From: an archaeon
GTDB lineage: Archaea; Asgardarchaeota; Thorarchaeia; Thorarchaeales; Thorarchaeaceae
Direction: 5' to 3'
NCBI GenBank assembly: GCA_024275415.1
Contig: JAJRZD010000015.1
Location: 1-42,057, forward strand
Length of the DNA: 42,057 nt
Part shown: positions 27,095 through 34,940 of the stretch, one piece after another
Numbering within the stretch: position 1 is the first letter of the stretch
Layout of the letters: each line of letters opens with the position of its first letter
Program-made: the position numbers and the translations under genes
Notes under the pieces: model-generated
Databases searched by the model: none
Told to the model about the DNA's origin: nothing
What the model saw: only the letters and a program-made list of their open reading frames with translations

Positions 27095-27231
27095 TGGTCG
27101 GGACGGCCGGATTTGAACCGGCAACCGATGGATAGCTGTGAACGCCATCCGAACTGGCAGCTCTCTACAGTCCATTGCTTATGGCCCGATACTCGGAAGA
27201 GTATCGGACTGCCAGATTGAGCTACGTCCCG
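27095..27231 (-). tRNA. tRNA-Tyr(GUA) with introns at 22/23 and 37/38
   Basis: The acceptor CGGGACG pairs with CGTCCCG; discriminator A and CCA are encoded. The anticodon stem is ATGGA/TCCAT, loop CTGTAGA, with GUA at 27166-27168. The T stem is GCCGG/CCGGC, uninterrupted. Intron 1 (27180-27208, 29 nt) sits in the D stem. It has arms CCGATACTC/GAGTATCGG with loop TTCC and central helix TGGC/GCCA, and its removal completes GCTC/GAGC. Intron 2 (27134-27164, 31 nt) is at 37/38 with central helix CTGT/ACAG and bulges AG|A and CT|A. Both are full-strength BHBs. Confidence 0.95.
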
Positions 27232-27389
27232 GGTGAGCAAACCGCAGTATTGTTTTGCCTATAAGGATTACTCCGTGGCATTTGCTATCTAGATGTGGCG
27301 GGTCTGGACATGTTAATTGAAGAGGCAGTAGATAATACGTACCACACAGGTTTTAACTGGTTCGCGGTGGCCATCTCAATGAGTTTGCA

Positions 27390-27608
27390 ATGTCCGAAAG
27401 AATATGCAATACCAAAAGGAACCTCGAACGATGTGGTTGTTCATATCCGGGATGCTCTCGCAAGGGCTATTGTTGTGACTGTCTGGACTACCACTGGAAG
27501 CATCGGGAACTCCCAGGGTGCCTTTTCCCAAAAGAGGCTGAGAGAACATACAATAGGTCACTCGAGTATTTCCTAGAGGTCTGGACAGAAAAGCTTGGAA
27601 AGAGCTAG
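27390..27608 (+). CDS. DUF6485-like Cys-rich small protein
   Basis: The 72-residue protein is rich in Cys: CNTKRNLERCGCSYPGC, then GYCCDCLDYHW, then GCLFPKEAERTYNRSLEYF. This spacing matches, from memory, a small metal-binding family annotated as DUF6485. The Cys pattern suggests a zinc site; the function is unknown. A longer frame from 27295 overlaps it in another phase and lacks any conserved pattern. It lies between tRNA-Tyr and tRNA-Arg, on the opposite strand. Confidence 0.75.
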   Translation: MSERICNTKRNLERCGCSYPGCSRKGYCCDCLDYHWKHRELPGCLFPKEAERTYNRSLEYFLEVWTEKLGKS

Positions 27609-27616
27609 AAATCTGA

Positions 27617-27694
27617 TGGCGGGCCCGCCAGGATTTGAACCTGGGACATCCAACTTCGAAGGCTGGCGCCCTATCCAGACTAGACTACGGGCCC
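27617..27694 (-). tRNA. tRNA-Arg(UCG), no intron
   Basis: The acceptor GGGCCCG pairs with CGGGCCC; discriminator G and CCA are encoded. The anticodon stem CCAGC/GTTGG with loop CTTCGAA gives anticodon UCG. The variable loop is ATGTC and the T stem CCAGG/CCTGG with loop TTCAAAT. It folds fully without removing any sequence and is one of two intron-free tRNAs in the window. Confidence 0.95.
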
Positions 27695-27887
27695 CGATAC
27701 TCCAATTTTGGATTTCCCTTTAAGCTCTTCTGTATCATCATGATTAAGGATCAGAGGTACGATCAGTAGACTGGGGACATGAAGCTTAAAGGTGAAAGTA
27801 GGTCGAGGTATTATATCGACAAAGGAACACTCCTCATTGCAATCTGTTGTTGCTGTTCTGTCCGCCCTTAAATATACGCCAAAGTTT

Positions 27888-27985
27888 TGGCGGGCCCGGT
27901 GAGATTCGAACTCACGAAAACCAACTTTCTCCGAATGTATTGATTATAGGAGGCTGGTGCCCTATCCTGGCTAGGCAACGGGCCC
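27888..27985 (-). tRNA. tRNA-Arg(CCU) with a 20-nt intron
   Basis: The acceptor GGGCCCG pairs with CGGGCCC; discriminator G and CCA are encoded. The anticodon CCU is at 27948-27950, stem CCAGC/GTTGG. The T stem is GTGAG/CTCAC with loop TTCGAAT. The intron (27927-27946) is at 37/38. Its central helix CTCC/GGAG is perfect and its 3' bulge is AA|A, but the intron-internal arm is weak (AAT/ATT). It shares the acceptor stem and much of the D arm with tRNA-Arg(UCG) 200 nt away, suggesting gene duplication. Confidence 0.93.
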
Positions 27986-28030
27986 ACAGGGTGTCGAACT
28001 TACGATAATCTTGTTAAACCTTTTGCAGTG

Positions 28031-29296
28031 TCATTGAGCGACTCTTGCAGTAATGGAGGCTCCTTCTTCCATGGCATCTACGATCATGCTGCCTTGGCGG
28101 GTCTTGATACGGATAGAGCTCTCACCGTTCCGTCCGACCATGATAGTGGTCAGGTACATATCATCGGCGAAAATCTCAAGGCGTTGCTTGGCATATTTTC
28201 GTCCCGCGTGGATCGTGACCTTCTTCTTGGAGTAGCTGATTGAAACCTTGACTGTTTCACCGGGTCTGGCACGACGTGCCACCTGTTCTCTTGAAGTGGT
28301 GCGGGGGCCTCCTCTAACTGGGACAACGACCTTCTCGCCTCCGAAAGTGAACATCTCGTATTCTAACACACCAAGCTCGAAGTCACGAACCTCCACTACC
28401 GGTCGCGCGAGGTCTCGTTGGGAGCTGCTCATCCCGGTGGGCATCTTCACCTTCAATGAGAGAGATGACACCTTCGCCACTCGCCCTGCTTCAATATGGA
28501 TGACTGTATCCACAGTGCTTGGAAGTTGACCAAGTTCTACCCGGCCCCCAAGGGTAAGACGCTGAATTGCATCGATTGATGAACCTGCATGGACAACTCC
28601 CACCATTCCAACTCCGGCAGATCGCAGGTCAGCATAGGCTGAGAAATCACTTGATTTCCGCAATTCGTCGTATATCACGTAGTCAGGTCGGACAAGAAGA
28701 AGGATATCGGCTGCTTTCTCCATGCTCTTGTCAAGAGGAGAGTATTGTACGATGTCATCCGACACTTGAAGGTCACGCGGTTGTTCGAGAGTCTTTACTA
28801 CGTTACCCTTCTTGCTGTAGAATTCGGCAAGCGCAGCAGAAAAAGTCGACTTGCCAGAGCCAGGACTGCCAGTAACGAGAATTCCTTCGGCACGTGTTTC
28901 CAATCGCTTCATCAACTTCGGGCTGAGGTCATAATCGCCAATTGCAAGCTTCTTGATTGGCCTGATTGCAGAGATTTCGTATTTGTCAGCGAAAGGAGGC
29001 ATAGCGATGGCTATCCGCAGATTTCTTAACTGGACGACGGCAGCACCTTCCTCCTCAATCTCGATGAATGACTGACGGTCGTTCCGAGCGGTTTCGATAA
29101 TTGCCTCAGCTAAGATATCGAGTTCCTCATGAGTAAGGATTCTGTCAGATAGCTCCACCAATGACCAATCACCAGGAGCACCGCGTTTTGCACGGGGAGG
29201 GTTGTTCTCAATCAAGTGCACACTCATGGTGTGTTCGTCAAAGAAAGCGTCCAGCTTTAGGAGCTCCTCATCATCATCAATCCAGTCATCATTCAT
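28031..29296 (-). CDS. PilT/VapC-type ATPase lacking a PIN domain
   Basis: About 421 residues from the Met at 29296. A Walker A motif GSPGSGKST lies near residue 155, Walker B DYVIYDEL further on, and a C-terminal basic region resembles the KH part of archaeal PINc-ATPases (COG1855-like). Those relatives start with a PIN nuclease domain of about 150 residues; here the N-terminus is short and acidic with no PIN motifs. The start overlaps the endA stop by 8 nt, so the two are translationally coupled. A link to RNA processing is inference. Confidence 0.75.
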   Translation of the reverse strand: MNDDWIDDDEELLKLDAFFDEHTMSVHLIENNPPRAKRGAPGDWSLVELSDRILTHEELDILAEAIIETARNDRQSFIEIEEEGAAVVQLRNLRIAIAMPPFADKYEISAIRPIKKLAIGDYDLSPKLMKRLETRAEGILVTGSPGSGKSTFSAALAEFYSKKGNVVKTLEQPRDLQVSDDIVQYSPLDKSMEKAADILLLVRPDYVIYDELRKSSDFSAYADLRSAGVGMVGVVHAGSSIDAIQRLTLGGRVELGQLPSTVDTVIHIEAGRVAKVSSLSLKVKMPTGMSSSQRDLARPVVEVRDFELGVLEYEMFTFGGEKVVVPVRGGPRTTSREQVARRARPGETVKVSISYSKKKVTIHAGRKYAKQRLEIFADDMYLTTIMVGRNGESSIRIKTRQGSMIVDAMEEGASITARVAQ

Positions 29297-29930
29297 CGTT
29301 CGTGTTCTCTCCAATCTTGCGAAGTTTCGTCTGAGCGACCTTGTAGTAGTTGACCTCCCCATTCTGATCAACAAGCGCGAACAACAGGTTCTTTCGAGCA
29401 GCAACCGCTGCGTCAGTAACCATGTTCAGGTCGTGCAGCGATATGGGATTTCCTTCCTTCATGACGTAGATTAGTTGTTTTGCTGTAGCCACGCCAGGCT
29501 TATCACCACGAGCATAGACCCTGAACCCGATTCCGCCACCGAATCCTTGACGGACAGCATATCCCCTGCTACGCAGATCTCGGAAGACCAAATACTTCAC
29601 CCAAAGATTCGGGTCTTCAGGCAACAGCGTCTTTACAATGTAGGGTGCACCGATTCTTGTACCATCAGGAAGAGAGAGAGTAATGCGCTTCCTTTCGAGA
29701 AGGTGCAAAATCTCGATGGGTTCGAGTTCTAATCGTCCATCATCAAGACGGGCACCATAGAAGCCTTGTTGTGATATCCTGTCAGCATCGCTTCGGTTCA
29801 CATACCCTTTCAGATTTTCGAATATCATCTCTGAAGGTTCTTCCTCAGTTTCATCGGCATCCTCTTCTTTTTGTTCTGCCAAACCGGGTGTCATTTGAGG
29901 ATTGCTTTCGTCGGGATCGGACAAATTCAT
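29289..29930 (-). CDS. endA: tRNA-intron endonuclease subunit, apparently missing the catalytic His
   Basis: The 213-residue protein ends in the archaeal EndA catalytic fold: IGFRVYARGDKPG with the catalytic Tyr at 139, and AARKNLLFALVDQNGEVNYY with the catalytic Lys at 180. In active subunits a His follows KPG by about three residues; here the aligned stretch KPGVATAKQLIYV has Thr149 instead. The first 35 residues are highly acidic and unlike EndA. Length suits one subunit of a tetramer. It may be the structural partner of a heterotetrameric enzyme, the type that accepts relaxed BHBs. Substrates are the tRNA introns in this window. Confidence 0.8.
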   Translation of the reverse strand: MNLSDPDESNPQMTPGLAEQKEEDADETEEEPSEMIFENLKGYVNRSDADRISQQGFYGARLDDGRLELEPIEILHLLERKRITLSLPDGTRIGAPYIVKTLLPEDPNLWVKYLVFRDLRSRGYAVRQGFGGGIGFRVYARGDKPGVATAKQLIYVMKEGNPISLHDLNMVTDAAVAARKNLLFALVDQNGEVNYYKVAQTKLRKIGENTNDE

Positions 29931-30026
29931 ATCGCCTACTCAGGAGTGTAGCTGTTCCTTAAGCTGAAAAAGCCTTCGACATACCAATGATAAGAACTAT
30001 AGCAAGGGGATGCAGGATTATCGCTT

Positions 30027-30536
30027 GTGTGCGATTCAGAAATAAGAAAGCATTTAGAGGAATTCATTAACGACGCGAAGCGTGTTGCGATTCTAGGCAT
30101 TGGTAACGACCTTCGCACTGATGATGGGATTGGCCCTTACATCGTCAATCATTTGAGAACAAAACACCAAAATGTATTCATTGAGGATGTGGGGTCAATC
30201 CCAGAGGCCTTTGTAAGTCCATTGGCTGAATTCGGTGCGGAGAGAATCATCATGATTGATGCAGCGGATATGAGAAAGCCTGTGGGACACATCGAGTTTG
30301 TGGCAAAAGATCGCATAGGAGGGATAGCAATCAGTACACACAGCATGCCTCTTTCGTTCTTGATGCAATATCTTGAAGACTCTACGGGAGCAGAAACCAT
30401 TTTGCTCGGTGTGCAGCCAAGAAGCATAGTATTCGGCGAAGGGCTTACTCCTGAGATAGAGGAGGTTGCTCGGAAGCTTATTATTTTGATTGATGCAGTC
30501 TTGGAAGTACATCTCCGAGGGACGAAGAATGTTTAG
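30027..30536 (+). CDS. Hydrogenase maturation protease (HycI/HyaD family)
   Basis: The 169-residue endopeptidase has ILGIGNDLRTDDGIGPYIV near the N-terminus, with the acidic nickel-sensing residue in the DDGIG segment, and DAADM and STHSMPLSFLM further on. It trims the C-terminus of a [NiFe]-hydrogenase large subunit after nickel insertion. No hydrogenase genes are in the window, so its substrate lies elsewhere. Its 3' end overlaps the mtnA start by 8 nt. Confidence 0.88.
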   Translation: MCDSEIRKHLEEFINDAKRVAILGIGNDLRTDDGIGPYIVNHLRTKHQNVFIEDVGSIPEAFVSPLAEFGAERIIMIDAADMRKPVGHIEFVAKDRIGGIAISTHSMPLSFLMQYLEDSTGAETILLGVQPRSIVFGEGLTPEIEEVARKLIILIDAVLEVHLRGTKNV

Positions 30537-31566
30537 GACAATCGAGTGGATGGATGATGCCAACAATGTTCGTCTTGTGGATCAGACGAAACTGCCATTG
30601 AAAACTGAGCACCTGATTATCTCAAGTCATAAGAGAATGGCTCAGGCTATCAAGACTATGGAGATTCGAGGCGCTCCTGCAATTGGTGCTGCAGCTGGGA
30701 TGGGGATGGCACTAGCCGCATTAGAAAGCGGAGCTAGTACTAAGAATGAATTACTAGAGTTTCTTGAGCATGCAGCAGACACCTTAAACACTAGACCCAC
30801 GGCTGTGAACCTTACGTGGGCAACCACAAGGATGCTCAATGTTGCTAGGGCTGCTGAGGGGGATCCAAACAAAATAGTGCAACTCCTGATTTCAGAAGCA
30901 AAAGAGATTGCAGAAGAGGATGTTCGCATGTGCAGGGACATCGGCGAGAATGCTCTGAGGTACATCAAGCCGGATTTCACAATTCAGACTATATGTAACG
31001 CTGGCTCACTAGCAACTGTCCATCTTGGTACAGTAGGTGCTGTGGTAAGGGTGGCACATGAAAGATATAGTGGGCGTATTAGGGTCTACGCAGCTGAAAC
31101 ACGTCCTCGACAGCAAGGGGCGAAATTGACTGTCTTCGAGATGATGGAGGACAACATTGATACAACGCTGATAACGGATGGAATGATTGGAACTGTCTTC
31201 AAAGAGGGGAGGGTCGATTGCTGTGTGGTAGGAGCTGATAGGATATTGCGAACAGGACATGTCACTAATAAGATTGGAACCTATACGATGGCGATCACAG
31301 CAAAATACCATGACATCCCATTCTATGTTGCAGCGCCCATGTCTACGATTGATTGGGATACAGACCCAGAAAATCTCGTAATAGAAGAGAGAAACCCTGA
31401 TGAGATTCGGGTCATCAACGGCACTCCTATCACAGTCCCGACTGCTAAGGTCTACAATCCGGCTTTTGATACTACTCCACCCGAGCTTGTGACAGCGATT
31501 ATAACTGACAAGGGAGTTGTTGAGCTTCCAGACGAGGATAAGATGCGTGGGTTGCGTGACTGTTAG
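30529..31566 (+). CDS. mtnA: S-methyl-5-thioribose-1-phosphate isomerase (eIF2B-like)
   Basis: The 345-residue protein belongs to the MtnA/eIF2B-alpha family, with IRGAPAIGAAAGMGMAL, NAGSLATVHLGTVGAVV, YAAETRPRQQG and CCVVGADRILRTGHVTNKIG. MtnA converts methylthioribose-1-phosphate to methylthioribulose-1-phosphate in methionine salvage. The catalytic Cys (in TICNAGSLAT) and Asp (in GADRI) are present. The ATG at 30529 gives MFRTIEWMDD, the family N-terminus; the frame upstream belongs to the overlap with the protease gene. Ribose-1,5-bisphosphate isomerase is a less likely alternative. Confidence 0.88.
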   Translation: MFRTIEWMDDANNVRLVDQTKLPLKTEHLIISSHKRMAQAIKTMEIRGAPAIGAAAGMGMALAALESGASTKNELLEFLEHAADTLNTRPTAVNLTWATTRMLNVARAAEGDPNKIVQLLISEAKEIAEEDVRMCRDIGENALRYIKPDFTIQTICNAGSLATVHLGTVGAVVRVAHERYSGRIRVYAAETRPRQQGAKLTVFEMMEDNIDTTLITDGMIGTVFKEGRVDCCVVGADRILRTGHVTNKIGTYTMAITAKYHDIPFYVAAPMSTIDWDTDPENLVIEERNPDEIRVINGTPITVPTAKVYNPAFDTTPPELVTAIITDKGVVELPDEDKMRGLRDC

Positions 31567-31700
31567 ACGGGATTAATGACATTCCAGCTTGCGCTTGTGT
31601 GAGACGTGAGTGTGTATTGAAGCACTATGAAGCCATGAACGGCTCCAAGTCAATGTTTATCTGCGTCACATCATAATTGAAAGACGAGAGGAATCATACT

Positions 31701-32291
31701 ATGCCTAGTTGTGAACTGTGTGGCAGAAATATGAAGAGCAAAGGACGAAAGGTCACAATTGAAGGGGCTGAGATGATTGTTTGCCCCCAATGTGCAGCAA
31801 AATTTGGAGGCCGATCATCCGACACATTCAGCAAGCCACAGTATGATAAGCCAAGCAAACCTTCATGGACAAGCACACCAAGTTCTAAGCCATCGAAGGT
31901 CGCTCCCTTACGGGTGCCGGCCAAACCAGCACCTCTAAAGAAAACAAGACCACCAAGGACGAGGTCAGCGCCCCTCATCGACGACATGGTTTTGATTGAG
32001 GGTTATGCTGAGGTCATTCGGAAAGCCCGACAAAAGAAGAGATTGAGTCAAGACGAGCTTGCTCAAAAGGTCGGTGAACGGATCTCAACGTTGCAGTCTA
32101 TCGAGGCTGGGAGGCTTAAGCCAACCAGAAAGACGATACGGGGATTAGAGCGTGAACTAGATATCTCATTGCTAGAACCAATAAGCCCGGTTCCCTTAGT
32201 GACTATGCGTGATAGGAGCGCTCCAGGGCCAACACTTGGTGATATCGTCAAGGTAAAGAAAAAGAAATCTCAGAAAGGTGGTCATGAATAG
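31701..32291 (+). CDS. MBF1-type transcription factor (zinc ribbon + HTH)
   Basis: The 196-residue protein starts with a zinc ribbon, CELCGRN...CPQCAAKFGG, followed by a Pro/Lys/Ser-rich linker (about residues 48-95). A Cro/C1-type helix-turn-helix then runs KARQKKRLSQDELAQKVGERISTLQSIEAGRLKPT. This is the archaeal MBF1 architecture, a bridging factor linking regulators to TBP. The ATG at 31701 gives MPSCELC; an upstream TTG at 31677 is unlikely. It precedes tfe, another general transcription gene. Confidence 0.92.
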   Translation: MPSCELCGRNMKSKGRKVTIEGAEMIVCPQCAAKFGGRSSDTFSKPQYDKPSKPSWTSTPSSKPSKVAPLRVPAKPAPLKKTRPPRTRSAPLIDDMVLIEGYAEVIRKARQKKRLSQDELAQKVGERISTLQSIEAGRLKPTRKTIRGLERELDISLLEPISPVPLVTMRDRSAPGPTLGDIVKVKKKKSQKGGHE

Positions 32292-32322
32292 AAAACTGGG
32301 ATAAGACTGTGCAACAGGTCAG

Positions 32323-32331
32323 CTTAAATAC
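32323..32331 (+). promoter_or_regulatory. TATA-like element upstream of tfe
   Basis: CTTAAATAC is followed by the A/T run CTATATGAGTATATATTATT, about 85-110 nt before the tfe ATG and within a 145-nt gap after the MBF1 gene. Composition and position suit an archaeal promoter. Confidence 0.4.
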
Positions 32332-32436
32332 TATATGAGTATATATTATTATTAGCACATATCTCTCGGCTTTGGTCTTTTCATGATCAGCGGATGCATT
32401 CGAATATCCACATAACATTCAGGTGAAAACATAACA

Positions 32437-32964
32437 ATGGCACATTCGAACTTCAACAACGAATTATTTCGCTTAGTGGTCGAGGAGATAGCAGGAAAAG
32501 AAGGTGTTGACGTAGCAACGGTTCTTGTCAATGCAGACGAAACTACTGATGAAGAAATCGCTACCAAAACCGACCTCAAATTGAATGTCGTGCGTCGTAT
32601 TCTGTACAAGCTGCATGATAACCATTTAGCATCATATCGTAGGATAAGGGACACAAACACGGGCTGGTTCTTATACTATTGGAAAATAGATCCGAAGAAA
32701 GCACAAGCACTTGTGAACCGCAAGAAGAAAATGGTGCTTAACTTACTTGAGCAACGTTTGGAGCACGAAAGTAACAATGACCTCTATGCCTGTGTAAATA
32801 GGGATTCCTCACCCGTTCCTTTTGAAGAGGCAATGAATCTATCGTTCAGATGCCCAAATTGTAATGGTGCTCTTGAGTATGTAGACAACAAGAAGCAAGT
32901 AATCTTCCTCAAGAAGCGAGTTGAGGAGCTGAAAGCAGACTTGAGGGCAACATCATTGAGTTGA
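32437..32964 (+). CDS. tfe: Transcription initiation factor E, alpha subunit (TFE)
   Basis: The 175-residue protein has an N-terminal winged helix (TTDEEIATKTDLKLNVVRRI and YRRIRDTNTGWFLYYWKI) and a C-terminal zinc ribbon, the TFE-alpha plan. TFE stabilises the open promoter complex. In the ribbon, the first CxxC reads CVNR, so one Cys is lost, while the second, CPNC, is intact. DUF2110 and a TlyA-like gene follow on the same strand. Confidence 0.93.
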   Translation: MAHSNFNNELFRLVVEEIAGKEGVDVATVLVNADETTDEEIATKTDLKLNVVRRILYKLHDNHLASYRRIRDTNTGWFLYYWKIDPKKAQALVNRKKKMVLNLLEQRLEHESNNDLYACVNRDSSPVPFEEAMNLSFRCPNCNGALEYVDNKKQVIFLKKRVEELKADLRATSLS

Positions 32965-33026
32965 TAGGGTGTGTCAGAGGACAAATTGACGGGTATTCAC
33001 GACCTCAGCATGAAGGAGTTCTCCTG

Positions 33027-33800
33027 TTGAAGAAGATTATCCTAATGACAAAGGTATATGGACAATATCGTAATCGTTTGTTGTCAATCATCCAATCTGA
33101 GATCGAATCCATGGTAAGCGAGCTGGATATCACCTCGCTTATCATCAATGTGAATAAAAAGGAACATATTATCGTGTCTGTCAAGGGATCAGATTCTGAG
33201 TTTGTGATCAATTTGTTGGCGCAAGAATATGGAAAAGCCCCTGAGCCTCATGAAGTGCTACCTCAAACCAAAATTCCTAGCCAATTGCTTGATACTGGAA
33301 AGGTGGGATTCGGTTTTTTCGCAGACATTGGTCTGTCAGATCCAGATATCGATCCTCTACTTCCACTTTACAGAATACGAGAGCAATTAGATATGGAAGG
33401 GATGCCCCTACGGAAAATAGCCAAGAATCTAGTTTTTGTCGACTACCTCCCAGTCGACATCCAGATAGTGGATGTGGATTATGGATCTGAACAAATTGGG
33501 GCTGAATTCGCTCAAACCTTCTTGGACAGATTCACCAGCTGGGTTACCGATGATCATGAACGACTTCTCATATTTGGCGCCAATCGACGTATGATTGAGA
33601 ATGCATTGGAGAAAACTCGTCATGAAGAGGATATCTATACAATCGAGCGTCTAGGTAAATTCGAATACTCGTTGAGATGCAAACGAAGTACGCGTGCATC
33701 AGGCATCCTAGCGGCTATTGGGCCCCGCCTAAGAGGGGTTCCGATGCACCTGTTCATCCCTAATGAAATACAGGCGGCGAAAAGTGATGCCAAGGCTTGA
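33027..33800 (+). CDS. DUF2110 family protein
   Basis: The 257-residue protein matches, from memory, the archaeal DUF2110 family often found beside tfe. It has an alpha/beta N-terminal part (KVYGQYRNRLLSIIQSEI) and a C-terminal RNA-binding-like region (ERLGKFEYSLRCKRSTRASG, IGPRLRGVPMHLFIP). The function is unknown. The TTG at 33027 has AAGGAG 8 nt upstream. The frame is open back to 32961, overlapping tfe, but that stretch looks non-coding. It overlaps the next gene by 14 nt. Confidence 0.75.
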   Translation: MKKIILMTKVYGQYRNRLLSIIQSEIESMVSELDITSLIINVNKKEHIIVSVKGSDSEFVINLLAQEYGKAPEPHEVLPQTKIPSQLLDTGKVGFGFFADIGLSDPDIDPLLPLYRIREQLDMEGMPLRKIAKNLVFVDYLPVDIQIVDVDYGSEQIGAEFAQTFLDRFTSWVTDDHERLLIFGANRRMIENALEKTRHEEDIYTIERLGKFEYSLRCKRSTRASGILAAIGPRLRGVPMHLFIPNEIQAAKSDAKA

Positions 33801-34485
33801 TGTCTGGCTTGTGAAAGAAGGACATTTTTCATCTAGACAGATTGCGCAGAGAGCGATAAAGGAAGGGTATGTCACAGTGAACGGAATTGTGGTGAAAGCC
33901 TCAAAGAACGTTGATGGCTCTGAATGCATTACTATTTCGGAGAAGGCGATAAATATCCCCTTTGGGTATAGAAAGCTTGAGAAGATAGATCAATTACTCG
34001 GGGGTGTCCTCGTAGAATCAGGATTCAAGGCTGTAGACATCGGAACATCAGCAGGGGGGTTTCTACAGTATCTGATAGAGAAAGGAGTGATGGTGACGGG
34101 AATTGAGGTTTCTGACGAGTTCATACCACATTTGTCAAAAATACTTGCAGATAGCAATAATGCCGTATTGGTCATTGCAGATGCATTTCGAATCGACCCT
34201 CAGATGATATCTGAAAGGCAGGGACTTGACTTGCTATTGATTGATGTCACAACTGAGCTGGAGGGAACTTTAAATCTGATTAGACGTTTCACGGAACGGC
34301 TAAAGGAGAGGGGGACACTCATCTGTGCATTCAAGACACGGCTTACTGATGATATTAGGGGCGTAATAGAGAGAACATTAGAGAAGAGCTTTGATATTCT
34401 TCATTTTGTCGAGCTCGAGCAGTTCAGGAAAGAATTCCATCTGGTTGCCAAAAGACACATACTACATCTTCAAATTGATTCATGA
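33787..34485 (+). CDS. TlyA/FtsJ-type rRNA methyltransferase with S4 domain
   Basis: The 232-residue protein opens with an S4 RNA-binding domain (RLDVWLVKEGHFSSRQIAQR, then GYVTVNGIVV). An FtsJ-like Rossmann methyltransferase follows, with motif I VDIGTSAGGFLQYL and an Asp in DLLLIDVTTEL. This is the TlyA plan; bacterial relatives 2'-O-methylate 16S and 23S rRNA. The ATG at 33787 overlaps DUF2110. The chain may be a one-operon unit tfe-DUF2110-tlyA. Confidence 0.85.
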   Translation: MPRLDVWLVKEGHFSSRQIAQRAIKEGYVTVNGIVVKASKNVDGSECITISEKAINIPFGYRKLEKIDQLLGGVLVESGFKAVDIGTSAGGFLQYLIEKGVMVTGIEVSDEFIPHLSKILADSNNAVLVIADAFRIDPQMISERQGLDLLLIDVTTELEGTLNLIRRFTERLKERGTLICAFKTRLTDDIRGVIERTLEKSFDILHFVELEQFRKEFHLVAKRHILHLQIDS

Positions 34486-34594
34486 ACTCTTGAGTGAACT
34501 ATGGAATGTGGACAGTGCTTGATTAGCTAGAGAGCTGTTGCATAGGTGTGCGACAGCCCATCACCGTTGATTGAAAGTTGGACAAACCTGGACA

Positions 34595-34804
34595 TCAGGC
34601 AGTCCGTCCAGCAACGGCACTGGACGTGGTGTCTTGCACGTGGATGATGTTCCGTGCCGCGTTCACGTCGGCATGGGAGTGCTCGTCACAATCCAGGTCT
34701 GTCAAGGATTCTTGCAACTGTGGCTCACCCGACAACCTGCTCACACAAACCACATCATGACTGATTACAGTTCTGGGACTTCTCAAGATAGCAGCTCCGT
34801 ACAA
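34595..34804 (-). pseudogene. TnpB (IS200/IS605 family) C-terminal remnant
   Basis: The frame CDEHSHADVNAARNIIHVQD matches the end of the TnpB/OrfB zinc ribbon and RuvC-III region (C..C..H.ADVNAARNI). Upstream, VCVSRLSGEPQLQESLTDLD corresponds to the start of the ribbon but has lost its paired Cys residues. Only about 70 codons remain and no TnpA or terminal hairpins were found, so this is a relic of an insertion sequence or of a solitary TnpB element. It lies in an otherwise empty 450-nt region before tRNA-Val. Confidence 0.7.
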
Positions 34805-34940
34805 TTTTTAAGAGCAAATATGCAGCAGGCTGACCTCACAGTTAAAGTATACGCGCAGGCGATATGAGGTTATTCTTCAGGCTTTGTGCATTCTGCTATG
34901 ACGTTACGTTTTTAATTGACTTGGCGATAGGTGCTAAGTA

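Noticed and set aside
27134..27164. tRNA-Arg(UCG)-like anticodon arm TGCCA/TGGCG
   Set aside because: It lies wholly inside the tRNA-Tyr intron; the variable region and D arm do not work with it, while the GUA reading folds completely.
27295..27576. 93-codon frame overlapping the DUF6485-like gene
   Set aside because: It is out of phase with the Cys-rich protein, which has a family-like pattern; this frame shows none.
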